A stretch of DNA of 64,000 nucleotides from Caprella mutica (lineage: Eukaryota; Arthropoda; Malacostraca; Amphipoda; Caprellidae), in assembly GCA_947561585.1 (NCBI GenBank), contig CANNZV010001596.1:1-64000 (forward strand), written 5' to 3'. Below the pieces are notes generated by a model that saw nothing but the letters and a program-made list of their open reading frames with translations, searched no databases and was not told the DNA's origin. Shown piece by piece: positions 1-11,567 of the stretch (positions are counted from its first letter, which is position 1; each line of letters opens with the position of its first letter). The position numbers were made by a program, and so were the translations under genes.

Positions 1-23
1 AGAAAAAAACTAGAAATACAACA

Positions 24-636
24 GTCACTGTGATGGTGTACTATCAGAGAAAAGAGTCACTGTGATGATGTACTATCAGAGAAAAGAGTCACTGTGATGA
101 TGTACTATCAGAGAATAGAGTCACTGTGATGATGTACTATCAGAGAATAGAGTCACTGTGATGATGTACTATCAGAGAAAAGAGTCACTGTGATGATGTA
201 CTATCAGAGAAAAGAGACACTGTGATGATGTACTATCAGAGAAAAGAGTCACTGTGATGATGTACTATCAGAGAAAAGAGTCACTGTGATGATGTACTAT
301 CAGAGAAAAGAGTCACTGTGATGATGTACTATCAGAGAAAAGAGTCACTGTGATGATGTACTATCAGAGAAAAGAGTCACTGTGATGATGTACTATCAGA
401 GAAAAGAGACACTGTGATGATGTACTATCAGAGAAAAGAGTCACTGTGATGATGTAGTATCAGAGAAAAGAGTCACTGTGATGATGTACTATCAGAGAAA
501 AGAGTCACTGTGATGATGTACTATCAGAGAAAAGAGTCACTGTGATGATGTACTATCAGAAAAAAGAGTCACTGTGATGATGTACTATCAGAGAAAAGAG
601 TCACTGTGATGATGCACTATCAGAGAAAAGAGACAC
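24..636. repeat. 32-bp minisatellite, about 19 copies
   Basis: Units begin GTCACTGTGATGATGTACTA and recur exactly every 32 bases (starts at 24, 56 and so on to 600). Copies differ by single bases; for example GAGACAC replaces GAGTCAC near 215 and 407, six units apart, which suggests that blocks of units were copied together. The last unit decays near 632. There is no coding signal. Confidence 0.97.
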
Positions 637-1049
637 CGCATAATGCTAATTACACAAATCACAGTTTTCTAATTTCCTATTATTTTCCAATCTTTCAAAT
701 TTATCGCCGTGTACCCAGACCCATTTCAAACTATTAACAAGCATTATTATTACTAAAGTTTCTTTTACAATATTTATTAATACTATTTTCTAATGATCTC
801 AGATACACTTTTCTGTTACTGTAGCTGTCGCATAGCCTTACACTCACTTGACTTACTCTCCTATACCTCAGAACAGACCGATAAGATTTTAATATACTCC
901 AATGCTCCTCATTAACCCTATTGCCTAGCTTTGAATACTAACTCTATGGGGCAAAGTGTCACAACGGACAGACTGACGTTACAGAGAAATATCCCCTGTC
1001 AAATTCAATTAAAATGAGCATGTCTCTGAATCACTGGAATGAATCAACT
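637..1049. other. AT-rich spacer with a dispersed-repeat fragment
   Basis: I see no gene. About 70 bases around 700-770 (containing CGTGTACCCAGACC and ACTAAAGTTTCTTTTA) resemble 33121-33190 in the same orientation, so both are probably remnants of one unrecognised dispersed repeat. Confidence 0.5.
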
Positions 1050-1545
1050 TATGGGTATGGGACAGGCTATAGCCATGGGACAATTTATTGGCATGGGACA
1101 AGTTATAGGGATGGGACAGGCTATAGCCATGGGACAATTTATTGGCATGGGACAAGTTATAGGGATGGGACAAGTTATAGACATGGGACAAGTTATAGAC
1201 ATGGGACAACTTATAGGGATGGGACAATTTATAGGTATGGGACAAGTTATAGGGATGGGACAAGTTATAAGGATGGGACAAGTTATAATGATGGGACAAT
1301 TAATAGGGATGGGACAAGTTATAGGAACGGGACAAGTTATAGGAAAGGGACAAGTTATAGAACGGGACAAGTTATAAGGATGGGACAAGCTATAGGCATG
1401 GGACAAGTTATAGGCATGGGATATACTTATAGGCATGGGGCATCTTATAGGCAAAGAACAACTTATAGGGATGGGGCAACTTATAGGAATGGGACAAATT
1501 ATAGGGATTTGTTTGGCTATGGAACAATTTGAAGGGACAAGTGAC
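1050..1545. repeat. 18-bp minisatellite, about 27 copies
   Basis: The unit is ATGGGACAAGTTATAGGG with point variants. Near the start a three-unit, 54-bp block (1059-1112) is repeated at once (1113-1166). Because 18 is a multiple of three, open frames cross the array on both strands. The repeats are equally diverged in all frames, so I do not call a protein. Confidence 0.95.
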
Positions 1546-2024
1546 TGGGACCAAATTAAGGACACAGACCTAAGGACATGGTAAGATGAATGCATATCAA
1601 ATTACTTATAAATATTGATATAAATGGATGATGAAAATAATTAAAATTCTTATATGCTCTATCTATCATGTAAATATATTAATTTGTAACCAATTCATAA
1701 CTGACGGCTAATCCAGAAGTAAAAAAAATTTTACCATCAGAATCAGTAAATTCTATTTAAAAATATTTGTTTCGACATTAATTAGAATGACCGTGTGAAA
1801 AAAGTTAAATTGATATCAATTATTGAATAGATTAATTATCTAACAGACATTTTGCCATATCACACTGTGACTATTATATTCACAGAATGCTATATTAAGA
1901 CCATCAAAGGGAACACAGCTAATTTATCTGCAGACTGCCTATCTATATTGTAAGATGAAATCAAAACTAGAGAATAGGCATCCTGAGTCAAGTTTGAAGA
2001 GCAGCAAGTAAGGCCTTCTTATTG
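1546..2024. other. AT-rich spacer, nothing recognised
   Basis: This is unique AT-rich sequence between two minisatellites. I see no gene, inverted-repeat element or RNA gene. Confidence 0.5.
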
Positions 2025-4836
2025 AATGGCAATGAGGTGATACAGAGTGATAGATGTACAATGGCAATGAGGTGATACAGAGTGATAGATGTACAATGGC
2101 AATGAGGTGATGCAGAGTGATAGATGTACAATGACAATGAGGTGATACAGAGTGATAGATGTACAATGGCAATGAGGTGATACAGAGTGATAGATGTACA
2201 ATGGCAATGAGGTGATACAGAGTGATAGATGTACAATGGCAATGAGGTGATACAGAGTGATAGATGTACAATGGCAATGAGGTGATACAGAGTGATAGTT
2301 GTACAATGGCAATTAGGTGATACAGAGTGATAGATGTACAATGGCAATTAGGTGATACATAGTGATAGATGTACAATGGCAATGAGGTGATACAGAGTGA
2401 TAGATGTACAAATGGCAATGAGGTGATACCGAGTGATAGATGTACAAATGGCAATGAGGTGATGCAGAGTGATAGAGGTACAAATGGCAATGAAGTGATA
2501 CAGAGTGATAGATGTACAATGGCAATGAGGTGATACAGAGTGATAGATGTACAATGACAATGAGGTGATACAGAGTGAAAGATGTACAATGGCAATGAGG
2601 TGATACAGAGTGATAGATGTACAAATGGCAATGAGGTGATACCGAGTGATAGATGTACAAATGGCAATGAGGTGATGCAGAGTGATAGATGTACAATGGC
2701 AATGAGGTGATACAGAGTGATAGATGTACAATGACAATGAGGTGATACAGAGTGATAGATGTACAATGGCAATGAGGTGATACCGAGTGATAGATGTACA
2801 AATGGCAATGAGGTGATGCAGAGTGATAGATGTACAATGGCAATGAGGTGATACAGAGTGATAGATGTACAATGACAATGAGGTGATACAGAGTGATAGA
2901 TGTACAATGGCAATGAGGTGATACAGAGTGATAGATGTACAATGGCAATGAAGTGATACAGAGTGATAGATGTACAATGGCAATGAGGTGATACAGAGTG
3001 ATAGATGTACAATGGCAATGAGGTGATACAGAGTGATAGATGTACAATGGCAATGAGGTGATGCAGAGTGATAGATGTACAATGGCAATGAGGTGATACA
3101 GAGTGATAGATGTACAATGACAATGAGGTGATACAGAGTGATAGATGTACAATGGCAATGAGGTGATACAGAGTGATAGATGTACAAATGGCAATGAGGT
3201 GATGCAGAGTGATAGATGTACAATGGCAATGAGGTGATACAGAGTGATAGATGTACAATGACAATGAGGTGATACAGAGTGATAGATGTACAATGGCAAT
3301 GAGGTGATACAGAGTGATAGATGTACAATGGCAATGAAGTGATACAGAGTGATAGATGTACAATGGCAATGAGGTGATACAGAGTGATAGATGTACAATG
3401 ACAATGAGGTGATACAGAGTGATAGATGTACAAATGGCAATGAGGTGATGCAGAGTGATAGATGTACAATGGCAATGAGGTGATACAGAGTGATAGATGT
3501 ACAATGGCAATGAGGTGATACAGAGTGATAGATGTACAATGACAATGAGGTGATACAGAGTGATAGATGTACAATGACAATGAGGTGATACAGAGTGATA
3601 GATGTACAATGGCAATGAGGTGATACCGAGTGATAGATGTACAAATGGCAATGAGGTGATGCAGAGTGATAGATGTACAATGGCAATGAGGTGATACAGA
3701 GTGATAGATGTACAATGACAATGAGGTGATACAGAGTGATAGATGTACAATGGCAATGAGGTGATACAGAGTGATAGATTTACAATGGCAATGAAGTGAT
3801 ACAGAGTGATAGATGTACAATGGCAATGAGGTGATACAGAGTGATAGATGTACAATGACAATGAGGTGATACAGAGTGATAGATGTACAAATGGCAATGA
3901 GGTGATGCAGAGTGATAGATGTACAATGGCAATGAGGTGATACAGAGTGATAGATGTACAATGGCAATGAGGTGATGCAGAGTGATAGATGTACAATGGC
4001 AATGAGGTGATACAGAGTGATAGATGTACAATGACAATGAGGTGATACAGAGTGATAGATGTACAATGACAATGAGGTGATACAGAGTGATAGATGTACA
4101 ATGGCAATGAGGTGATACAGAGTGATAGATGTACAATGACAATGAGGTGATACAGAGTGATAGATGTACAAATGGCAATGAGGTGATGCAGAGTGATAGA
4201 TGTACAATGGCAATGAGGTGATACAGAGTGATAGATGTACAATGGCAATGAGGTGATACAGAGTGATAGATGTACAATGGCAATGAGGTGATACAGAGTG
4301 ATAGATGTACAATGACAATGAGGTGATACAGAGTGATAGATGTACAATGACAATGAGGTGATACAGAGTGATAGATGTACAATGGCAATGAGGTGATACA
4401 GAGTGATAGATGTACAATGGCAATGAGGTGATACAGAGTGATAGATGTACAATGGCAATGAAGTGATACAGAGTGATAGATGTACAATGGCAATGAGGTG
4501 ATACAGAGTGATAGATGTACAATGGCAATGAGGTGATACAGAGTGATAGATGTACAATGGCAATGAGGTGATACAGACTGATAGATGTACAATGGCAATG
4601 AGGTGATACAGAGTGATAGATGTACAATGGCAATGAGGTGATACAGAGTGATAGATGTACAATGGCAATGAGGTGATACAGAGTGATAGATGTACAATGG
4701 CAATGAGGTGATACAGAGTGATAGATGTACAATGGCAATTAGGTGATAGAGAGTGATAGAGGTACAAATGGCAATGAGGTGATACAGAGTGATAGATGTA
4801 CAAATGGCAATGAGGTGATACAGAGTCATAGATGTA
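2025..4836. repeat. 35-bp minisatellite, about 80 copies
   Basis: The core is GGCAATGAGGTGATACAGAG, with unit starts 35 bases apart (2026, 2061 and so on). A subset of units carries one extra A (AAATGG, 36 bp). These are often followed by a GATGCAG variant, so variants travel as linked sets and blocks were amplified together. Minus-strand open frames of several hundred codons exist only because three units (105 bp) make a whole number of codons. All three minus frames stay open for long stretches, which argues against a gene. Confidence 0.97.
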
Positions 4837-4866
4837 CAAATATCACTTCACCGATCGAGTTACTTT

Positions 4867-5032
4867 AAAGCCTATTCAACACGGGGCTTTTTTTTAAACA
4901 AATATGCAGCATGAAAAAACGCCTAATCAAAGCGTACATACAAAACACATACGTTAATTCGATTGTACTATTTTTCATGCACCATTTTCTTTGGTGCGGC
5001 ATGAGAAAAACGCCCGTGTGAAAGTGGCCTTA
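4867..5032. mobile_element. putative short inverted-repeat element
   Basis: The left end (TAAAGCC...CACGGG) and the reverse complement of the right end (TAAGGCC...CACGGG) match at about 15 of 22 positions. Inside, GCATGAAAAAACGCC and GCATGAGAAAAACGCCC are near-repeats. This looks like a decayed non-autonomous DNA transposon; the superfamily is not assigned and the borders are approximate. Confidence 0.4.
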
Positions 5033-5067
5033 CGGTCCGAAATTTTTCTTAATTTTCTTCGGACCAT
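5031..5067. other. inverted repeat (hairpin)
   Basis: GGTCCGAA at 5034-5041 pairs with TTCGGACC at 5058-5065 across a T-rich loop, and flanking TTA/TAA bases extend the stem with one mismatch. It abuts the putative element on its left and may be part of a transposon end. Confidence 0.6.
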
Positions 5068-5169
5068 AAAAGTAAAGAGAAACACTAAACAGTAACTCAA
5101 ACTTATTTATAGCAGCTACATATAAAAATAATCTTGTATGATTTAAAAAAAATATTAATTAATTATTAT

Positions 5170-5312
5170 TTAACATTTTATTTTGATTGGTATCCATGGT
5201 ACCTGCAGGTATCCTGGCTACCAATAAAAATTAAATAATAACAATTGTATGCATATTTTTTTTCTCCCGTGACCGAAGTTGTGCAACTGACCGATAATTC
5301 GTAATTTACCGT
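5170..5312. mobile_element. family A MITE, right-hand part
   Basis: The centre (TACCTGCAGGTATC and ACCAATAAAAAT) matches the family A copy at 24188-24400. The right end (CTGACCGATAATTCGTAA, then TTACCGT) matches the family A terminus. No left terminus is visible, so the copy is truncated or heavily diverged. ATTGGTA and TACCAAT around the centre form an inner hairpin. Confidence 0.65.
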
Positions 5313-5551
5313 AACAAAGATATAAAGTATTACAACACCTGAGTTTAAATACGTACATAGTTAGTAACCATTTGCAATAATAAATATTACACCAAAATAT
5401 CATGTTAATATAATAATAAATAGGAGAACTGTTGAAAAAAAAAATTATTTAAAATGTTAAAAAAATCTTTTGCGTCAAACGTTTCTGATTTATTAAAATC
5501 CATCATAGAATGGATTTTGATCTGTAAATAGATGATATGGTTACATTTTAT

Positions 5552-6026
5552 TTAAAGGGATAGTAAAGTCAAAATCAAAGAATCGCCAAATTAGTTTTAA
5601 ATCGATTCAGAAATAGCGACACCTAGCGGAAGCATTACCAATCATTAGTATGTACGTGAGTATGTTTGTTGTTTTCATATTAATTTAAGTATGCAGTAAT
5701 CAAGCTTTGTTTGCGTCAAAATGGTGAAAATATTATGTGAATTCGTAGACAAGAAGGCATAGTTTTGAAAATATAGCCATCTCTTCACTTGAGCTAAAAT
5801 CTAAGTAGAAACCTAACTCAGTTTGTATGTATACAAGATGGCGCCCCTGATTGTGGGGCCATCTACCGTTAGCATTTGTTAGGAAATTAATTATATATAA
5901 AATAATATATCTCCATTATTAGATTTTATTGGACATTGCAGGGTCACACGATATACTTTATTCTTACTAAGAAATTGTTTGACATTAAAATTGTTAAAAC
6001 AAAAAATGACTATACTGCCCCTTTAA
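5552..6026. mobile_element. TTAA-bounded inverted-repeat element
   Basis: The left end TTAAAGGGATAGTAAAGTCA and the reverse complement of the right end, TTAAAGGGGCAGTATAGTCA, match at 17 of 20 positions. TTAA flanks both sides, as expected for a TTAA target duplication. The interior of about 470 bp has no usable frame. A palindrome near 5840-5870 (GATGGCGCCCC / GGGGCCATC) lies inside. I infer a non-autonomous DNA transposon and cannot name its family. Confidence 0.6.
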
Positions 6027-6693
6027 ATACTAGTGTACTATCCCGTTAAAAATAACGGTTTTTTAATGGAAATTGATTTTGATTCAATGAATTTTTGGAA
6101 AATTTTTGAGTTTTATGAAGAAAATTCTTGAGTGTGATGGATTTATATACATATTTATAAAAACACAATACTATTTATTTTATGAAGAGATGACAAGACT
6201 GCACAAAGACAGAGAATTCCAGCAGCTGATTTGTCCCAGTGACTTGGTATGAAGTGACTTGGGAAGACTGGAAGTGAGAGAATCTTGAAGTGCAAAGTTG
6301 GTGAGTAAGTTCCGTGGAGTTCTTCACTCTAGACTGAACATTTAGATTGAGTGAATGGGTGGACTAATAGTTGAACAATTGACTCAAATGATGTATTTAT
6401 GAGGGATATGCTAATAGAGTGAACCCCCTGGGGCACTGGCCCATTGTCTCGGGGAAAAGCAATCAACAGGGGGAGTGGGAGTGAAGTGAAAGTGAAGAGA
6501 GATTGAAGAGGAGATGAAGAGTTGATGAAGAGGAAAGTGAAAGGAAGAGTGTGAGAAAATAGATCAAAGTACTTGAGTAGTTTACTTATTCCATTCTTCA
6601 ACTGTTTGTAATTTTGTGACATGTAGTGAATAATCAACCTTTAATGTTTTACCATTTTAATCTTATGAAATAGTAACTCAATAAGAATAACTA
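6027..6693. other. spacer with purine-rich tract
   Basis: The interval is mostly unique. CCGTTAAAAATAACGG near 6044-6059 is a small palindrome, and 6470-6560 is strongly GA-rich on the plus strand. A minus-strand frame of 102 codons at 6329-6637 is low-complexity and resembles nothing I know, so it is not called. Confidence 0.45.
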
Positions 6694-6695
6694 TA

Positions 6696-7690
6696 CAGTA
6701 GAGCTTTTCTATAGTGTATAGTAAACCATCCTGAATAGTAGAGTCCTGTACAGTGAAATTACCTCTGCAGTGAACACATTTAGTTAAGTCTGCAACAATT
6801 GAATAAGCTTCAATGAATCTCTGTACAGTATGTCTATTTTTTTACTCTAATAACCTATAGTTTAAATAATAGAAATAGGGGAACCATTATTATACAAAGA
6901 AACGTCTCTACTATTCCCTACCTTCAACTTGACAACAATTCCTATCTATGTCAATCAGGTCTCTTTTCCTAATGCTACACATTTATCCAAAGTGAGAATT
7001 TCTCCCCTGAATTCTTCTTCTTGTAGGTATGATTGTGATTTTGAAGCAAAATGTCTGTGAATCTGTCTGTCGACTAATCCATTGATAAAGAAATCTGCCT
7101 CTTCTCCAATAATAATTTTGTTTGATACTTTTTTTTGGCTGTCCTGTAAACCAATGCGCAATGTCAATCGCAATTGTAAGTCAATTTCAGTAAGTTGTTT
7201 GATTCGGTTTGGACACATCCGGTCTGGACACATTTTCAATTCTTTTCACATTCGATGGAATGATGTAGGTGATATTTCAGTATCATTTGGAAAATTAAAT
7301 TCTACGTCGAATGGTTCAGACAGAATCAAAATCGATCCACACATTAGAAAGTTATAACAATTTAAAATGGGTAAACCTTCTTTTGAGAGATACTGTACAG
7401 TAATTTAGTTATATTTCATGAAAAAGGAGTTCTACCAGTACAACTCCTCTATAATGGAGTCATGTGTAGTGAAGCATCCTGATTTTTAGAGTTCTGAGAA
7501 ATGGAAAACCCTGTATCATAGTTTAGTTCAAAAAGAAATAATATAGATTGTATAGAGTGCCATGAAAAGACCAATTTTCTATTCATCTCTAATATACTCC
7601 TCTATAGTATAGTAAACTCTCTATAGTCTATAGTGAACTAGTTGAAGTTCACTATAGAGGAGGTAACATTGCTTTTCATGGTTCTCCAAT
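6696..7690. mobile_element. pogo-like transposon debris (family B)
   Basis: TA then CAGTAGAGCTTTTCTATAGTG at 6694-6716 has the form of a pogo/Tigger terminus with a TA target site. Related CTCCTCTATAGT and TTCACTATAGAGGAG motifs recur at 7445-7460 and 7593-7662, with a hairpin at about 7615-7662 (CTATAGTGAAC / GTTCACTATAG). I cannot pair one left end with one right end, so this may be two or more nested or broken copies. Confidence 0.5.
6955..7239 (-). pseudogene. open frame with weak retroelement Gag-like character
   Basis: This 94-codon minus-strand frame lies inside the pogo-like debris. Its middle and end (FFINGLVDRQIHRHF and ILTLDKCVALGKE) follow the loose F-x-x-G-L then L-T-L-x-K-x-x-x-x-x-x-E pattern seen in retrotransposon Gag proteins. 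Unlike most frames here it is not low-complexity and not from a tandem array. There is no zinc knuckle, protease or RT beside it. A chance frame remains quite possible. Confidence 0.25.
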
Positions 7691-8226
7691 TTCTATAATT
7701 ATCTATATCAATTTTTATAACCAGAGTCAAACTTTCAACAACAAAATACCTTAAAATATGTTTCTATATCCATATGTATGTTATTCACTGTATAAGACCA
7801 GCTATTATTTGTGACAATGGTACATCTAGGCCTATTGGAGTTATTTCTGAGAGAAAACTTGCTCTCCAGTCAGATAGGCACAGGCTCGCTATGTATCGAG
7901 CCTTCCCTTAAACCGTACTCTCCCCCACTTTTCGAACACGTTACTCTAAGCCATATTTGCTAAACTGTGTATTATTATATGTGTGCCTAATAAAAGTGAA
8001 CCGGTTAAAACCCATTTTCATTTCCTGTGTAATTGATAGACAGACTTAAATCAATTGCTGAATTATGAAAATACAGTATAAACAATGAGATACAAATTTG
8101 TATAAATTCACATTAAAATATAAAAGTTTAGTGTCTATTCTAATCCCTGCAGAAGTGGATCATAACAATAATAATAAAAAACTTTTAATTGCTCTAATTA
8201 CTCAATTTATAGTGACTATTGTGGTA
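7691..8226. other. AT-rich spacer, nothing recognised
   Basis: Unique sequence between two transposon-rich stretches. I see no gene, array or paired termini. Confidence 0.45.
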
Positions 8227-8465
8227 CAGTAAAGCTCCTGAATTGCGAAGTACTGGTTGCTTCATAAGCCACTCCATATCTCGGGTACACTAGATAGTTT
8301 TCTATGATTAAAATCTTAGAAAACTTTGGTCGTTGAGAGATAACTATGACGCAATTCATGACCTACACCATTTTATATAAATTAAAAATATTTCATAACT
8401 CAGGTGCATTTCATAACTCAGGTCCTTCATTTCTCGAGTGCTTCATAACACAGGAGTTTTACCTG
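8227..8465. mobile_element. pogo-like MITE
   Basis: The left end is CAGTAAAGCTCCTGAATT. The reverse complement of the right end is CAGGTAAAACTCCTGTGTT. TA flanks both ends (8225-8226 and 8466-8467), as pogo/Tigger elements require. The right terminus is iterated: TTCATAACTCAGG or close variants start at 8392, 8410, 8426 and 8442, a step of 16-18 bp. The 239-bp body carries no transposase frame, so it is non-autonomous. Confidence 0.75.
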
Positions 8466-8467
8466 TA

Positions 8468-9482
8468 TTTCCAAACACTGGTGCAAATCAGTTGGTATTT
8501 GCCTCTCTCAGTCACAGCCTAACAAAACTCAGCTTTATTTCGGTAGGCAAATTGCCTCCAAAAAGGCGGACTAGAAGTGTTTCAGTATTTTTGGAGGGAG
8601 AGAGAGGGAGAGAGTTATTTGGCCATTGTCTGTCTTTTTCAGCCTGGCAAAGGGTTACAGCGATGAAAAAGCTAGAGGTATAACAGACAAATTGGCTACG
8701 TCGCCTGCATTTGAAGCGGCTAAGTAATTATCACACCCAATGTTTGCTATTAGCGAAAAAAAGGAGATGAATGGGACAAAGGACTTCGGAGTAGAGGTAA
8801 TGGCAAAAAAGGGAGAGACTGATGGTGATGGAGAGGCCTGAGTTATTGGGTTAGTTAGTTATTGAATGTTGTAACTAAGCTGTGTGGAACACTTTTACAA
8901 ATTAAAGGCAATAACTTTCAATTGTTTTATAAATAATAAAGTAAAACAAGACTTAGTCAAAAATATGCATAAGTCTTCAAAAAGAACAATTGAATTTATA
9001 AATATATTTTTTTTACCAAATTGAGGCAATGGTTTCCTTAAAATTATTAAAAAATTTAGGAAACTCAAATTTTAGAAATTATTATGAAATACCTAATTTT
9101 ATGCTATTGTTTGAGTCTACCATGAAGAGAAAGGAAAGTTTTCTATGGATTTTATTCAAAGAAAACTACAGAAGCCGACCAGTTAACAGCAGTGACTAAA
9201 TTAAAATTAATTTTAGTTATTATATTGACTGTTTGATTGAAAAATATTTATTTATAACACATTAAATATTAATCATATTCTTTCTGGAAAGCTGATAATG
9301 TATAAATAATTAATTAATTAATATAGTCCGATAAAATTAACATTATAAAAATTGTTTAAAAAATAAAAAAGATGCTTGAAATTCAAACTAAAATAAATCG
9401 ATAAAATTTACTATATTTCATTGAACGAAATAAATTTCAATTTACATTCAAAATTCATATCATTTTGTTAAAATATTTTCAT
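8468..9482. other. AT-rich spacer, nothing recognised
   Basis: About 1 kb of mostly unique, AT-rich sequence. A plus frame at 8438-8683 has no recognisable protein character and starts inside the MITE. I see no gene or array. Confidence 0.45.
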
Positions 9483-9670
9483 AGGGTAGGTTCTGAGTTA
9501 TCGGACGGTTCCACATTGTCAATCACTTAATAAAAAAGAATCTAGGTACTAATTATCATTAGTAATTATTGTTATTACTAATAATTATTATTTAGTAATA
9601 ATAATTAGTATATTTGTTTCTATTGTATGATCGAAAATGTAGAACTGCCTGATAACTGGGAAGTTACCCT
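9483..9670. mobile_element. family A MITE, complete copy
   Basis: Left AGGGTAGGTTCTGAGTTATC and reverse-complemented right AGGGTAACTTCCCAGTTATC open inverted repeats of about 43 bp. The 100-bp centre is a TAATAATTA-rich palindrome. At 188 bp with no frame, this is a non-autonomous DNA transposon. The superfamily is unknown, since no clear target duplication is visible. Confidence 0.85.
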
Positions 9671-9779
9671 GGTTATTATTTGATTCAAATTACTACAATA
9701 AATATCAGAATCAATTAACTCTATTTATTTTATTTTAGTATGCAGATTAAATATAATAAAAAGTAAATACATATTACAT

Positions 9780-9994
9780 ATGAAATCCTGTATAGTGAAT
9801 CTGTGAATGTGAATCTGTAAGTAGCCTGTATAGAGAACAAATTTTCTTCAGTCTGCCATAAAATAGCCTTTAGTTTTCTAAAACTGATGGCTATTCATGA
9901 CAAACAAAAGAAAATTTGTACACTATGAAGGCTACTTCCTTACTCAGGACTCTGCATTCACTATAAAGGACTTCATTATAGAGAAGCTCTACTG
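9780..9994. mobile_element. family B pogo-like MITE
   Basis: The right end reads GAGAAGCTCTACTG followed by TA, the reverse complement of a pogo-type CAGTAGAGCTTCTC end. TTCACTATAAAGGAC and TTCATTATAGAGAAG sit in tandem just inside it, a two-copy 15-bp terminal iteration. The left side (TATAGTGAATCTGTGAATG, then GTAGCC) pairs with the right half, but its outermost bases are lost or diverged. Confidence 0.7.
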
Positions 9995-10449
9995 TACTTC
10001 ATATTAAATGTTATTCTTGCTGTTTATTGCGCACTTTTTTAACAAATATTTCATAAAAAGAACACATTAAAAAATTACTAAAAAGTTGCACAGGAACGAT
10101 TCATAAAAAAATTTAAATTCTCATGGAATTTAAAAATTAGCAAAAGTAAGATTTAAAAATAGAATTCTAGATTAGAACCGATACCAACGATGATATGGTT
10201 AGGAAAGTTAGATTTCTAGAGCTACTTTTAGTTCATTATTAAAAATAATATAAATTGATATTTTAAGTTACTATTATTTGAAAAATTGAATAGGTAGAGT
10301 TTGATGGAATAATATTCAATTAACCCAATTTTTTAAACCATATCATTCAGGTTATGATTTGATTTTTTTTAATTTTGAGAGTTAATTGTCTTAAAGTAAA
10401 ACAAATTTAATCCAAAAATTAACAGTTTGACGGCCAGGATTCATATATA
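9995..10449. other. AT-rich spacer, nothing recognised
   Basis: Very AT-rich unique sequence with no recognisable gene or element. Confidence 0.45.
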
Positions 10450-10607
10450 AATGGGAAATTGAGACTCCACTGGCGATTATATTATTATTATTATTATTAT
10501 TTTTTTTTATAATCGCCAGTGGAGTTGAGACTCCACTGGTGATTATATTATTTTTTTTTATTTATTTATTTTTTTTATAATCGCCAGTGGAGTCTCAATT
10601 TCCCATT
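10450..10607. mobile_element. double fold-back element
   Basis: AATGGGAAATTGAGACTCCA (start 10450) is matched by its reverse complement ending at 10607. Two further inner arms (CGCCAGTGGAGT then TGAGACTCCACTGGTG, about 10510-10545) make two tandem hairpins that share the same arm sequence inside the outer palindrome. The loops are A/T-only. This is a fold-back transposon or an inverted duplication of a MITE end. Confidence 0.75.
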
Positions 10608-11160
10608 TAAAACAATTAAATTTGTAAGTAATAAAAAATTAGAAAACTGTGATTAGTGAAACAAACACACAACATAATAAAACTCTTTAAACATTGTATA
10701 TTTTGAAAATTTTATCCGATCCTTTATCAAGATTAGTTAAAATATCAAAACGTACTGTAACCAAATAACTATTATTTGAAAAATTATTTGTATAAATAAA
10801 TTTTCGTAATCATGAACATCATCATAATTAAATTAAAAAATAAATAGTAAATTTATTATTTTGATCAAGATGTTTTATATTATTTCAATCAATATAGTTT
10901 ATATTATTTTAATTCAGATAAAATTTATCGTAGTTACCCAAATAACTAATTTTCTTTTACGGAAGAAAAAAAGAAAATAAGGTTTTCAAGGCAAACTAAT
11001 CTATTTTCTCCAGAACATTCGTATTGCTATATTCACTGAAATTTTTTAAATATGGTTTCTCAAATATTGTGTATTAAATGAAAATATTTAATTTAATTTT
11101 GTGTGTAAAAATATAATACATTGAGTTAACCCGCATGTGGTTAATTAAATATCTGAATGC
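10608..11160. other. AT-rich spacer, nothing recognised
   Basis: Unique, strongly AT-rich sequence with no gene, array or paired termini that I can see. Confidence 0.45.
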
Positions 11161-11358
11161 AGGGTAAGATCTTAATTGTCGGTCAGTTCCACATTTTCAG
11201 TCATATCAGTAAAAACGATACAATAATAATTATTTCACTAGGATTGGTTGAGTAAAAACAACCAACACGGTTTGTTTTTTAAATAATATTTATTATTATA
11301 TCGTTTTTACGTATATGACCGAAAATGTGGAACTGACCGATAATTAAGAACTTACCCT
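11161..11358. mobile_element. family A MITE, complete copy
   Basis: Starts AGGGTAAGATCTTAATTGTC and ends CTTACCCT. The inner arms carry TCAGTTCCACATTTTCAGTC on the left and GACCGAAAATGTGGAACTGA on the right, so the inverted repeats exceed 50 bp. There is no coding frame in 198 bp. Confidence 0.9.
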
Positions 11359-11386
11359 AAGACGTTGATACTTTAATCCCATCCCA

Positions 11387-11442
11387 TTGCACCCCCCCCC
11401 CTCTTCCCTGCACCCCCCCCCTTCCCCCCCCCCCCTTCCCTA
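11387..11442. other. poly-C tract (G-runs on the minus strand)
   Basis: Several runs of 9 to 14 C separated by short spacers fill these bases. The minus strand therefore has consecutive long G-runs that could form a G-quadruplex, and the plus strand could form an i-motif. Long homopolymers like this are also prone to sequencing error. Confidence 0.8.
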
Positions 11443-11471
11443 ATCAAATTCGATGGGCCTAATTAGAATAT

Positions 11472-11520
11472 GAGGGGAGTTACAATATTGTATCACTCCC
11501 CTCGAGAGGGGTGAGTGTAG
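11472..11520. other. short palindrome
   Basis: CACTCCCCTCGAGAGGGGTG is a near-perfect hairpin around a CTCGAG core. A second AGGGGAG arm lies about 25 bases upstream. No known function. Confidence 0.6.
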
Positions 11521-11567
11521 TCTATAATAGAGAGGGGTGGAGAGGGATTATCATATGCCTGGTAAGT

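Noticed and set aside
1939..4839. Minus-strand frames of up to 966 codons
   Set aside because: They arise from a 35-bp array in which three units restore the frame; several overlapping frames are equally open.
5931..5946. ATTGCAGGGTCACA as a second family G terminus
   Set aside because: Only 14 bases match the end at 32823-32836, and no partner terminus was found nearby.
8438..8683. 81-codon plus frame
   Set aside because: It begins inside the terminal repeat of a MITE and has no protein-like features.
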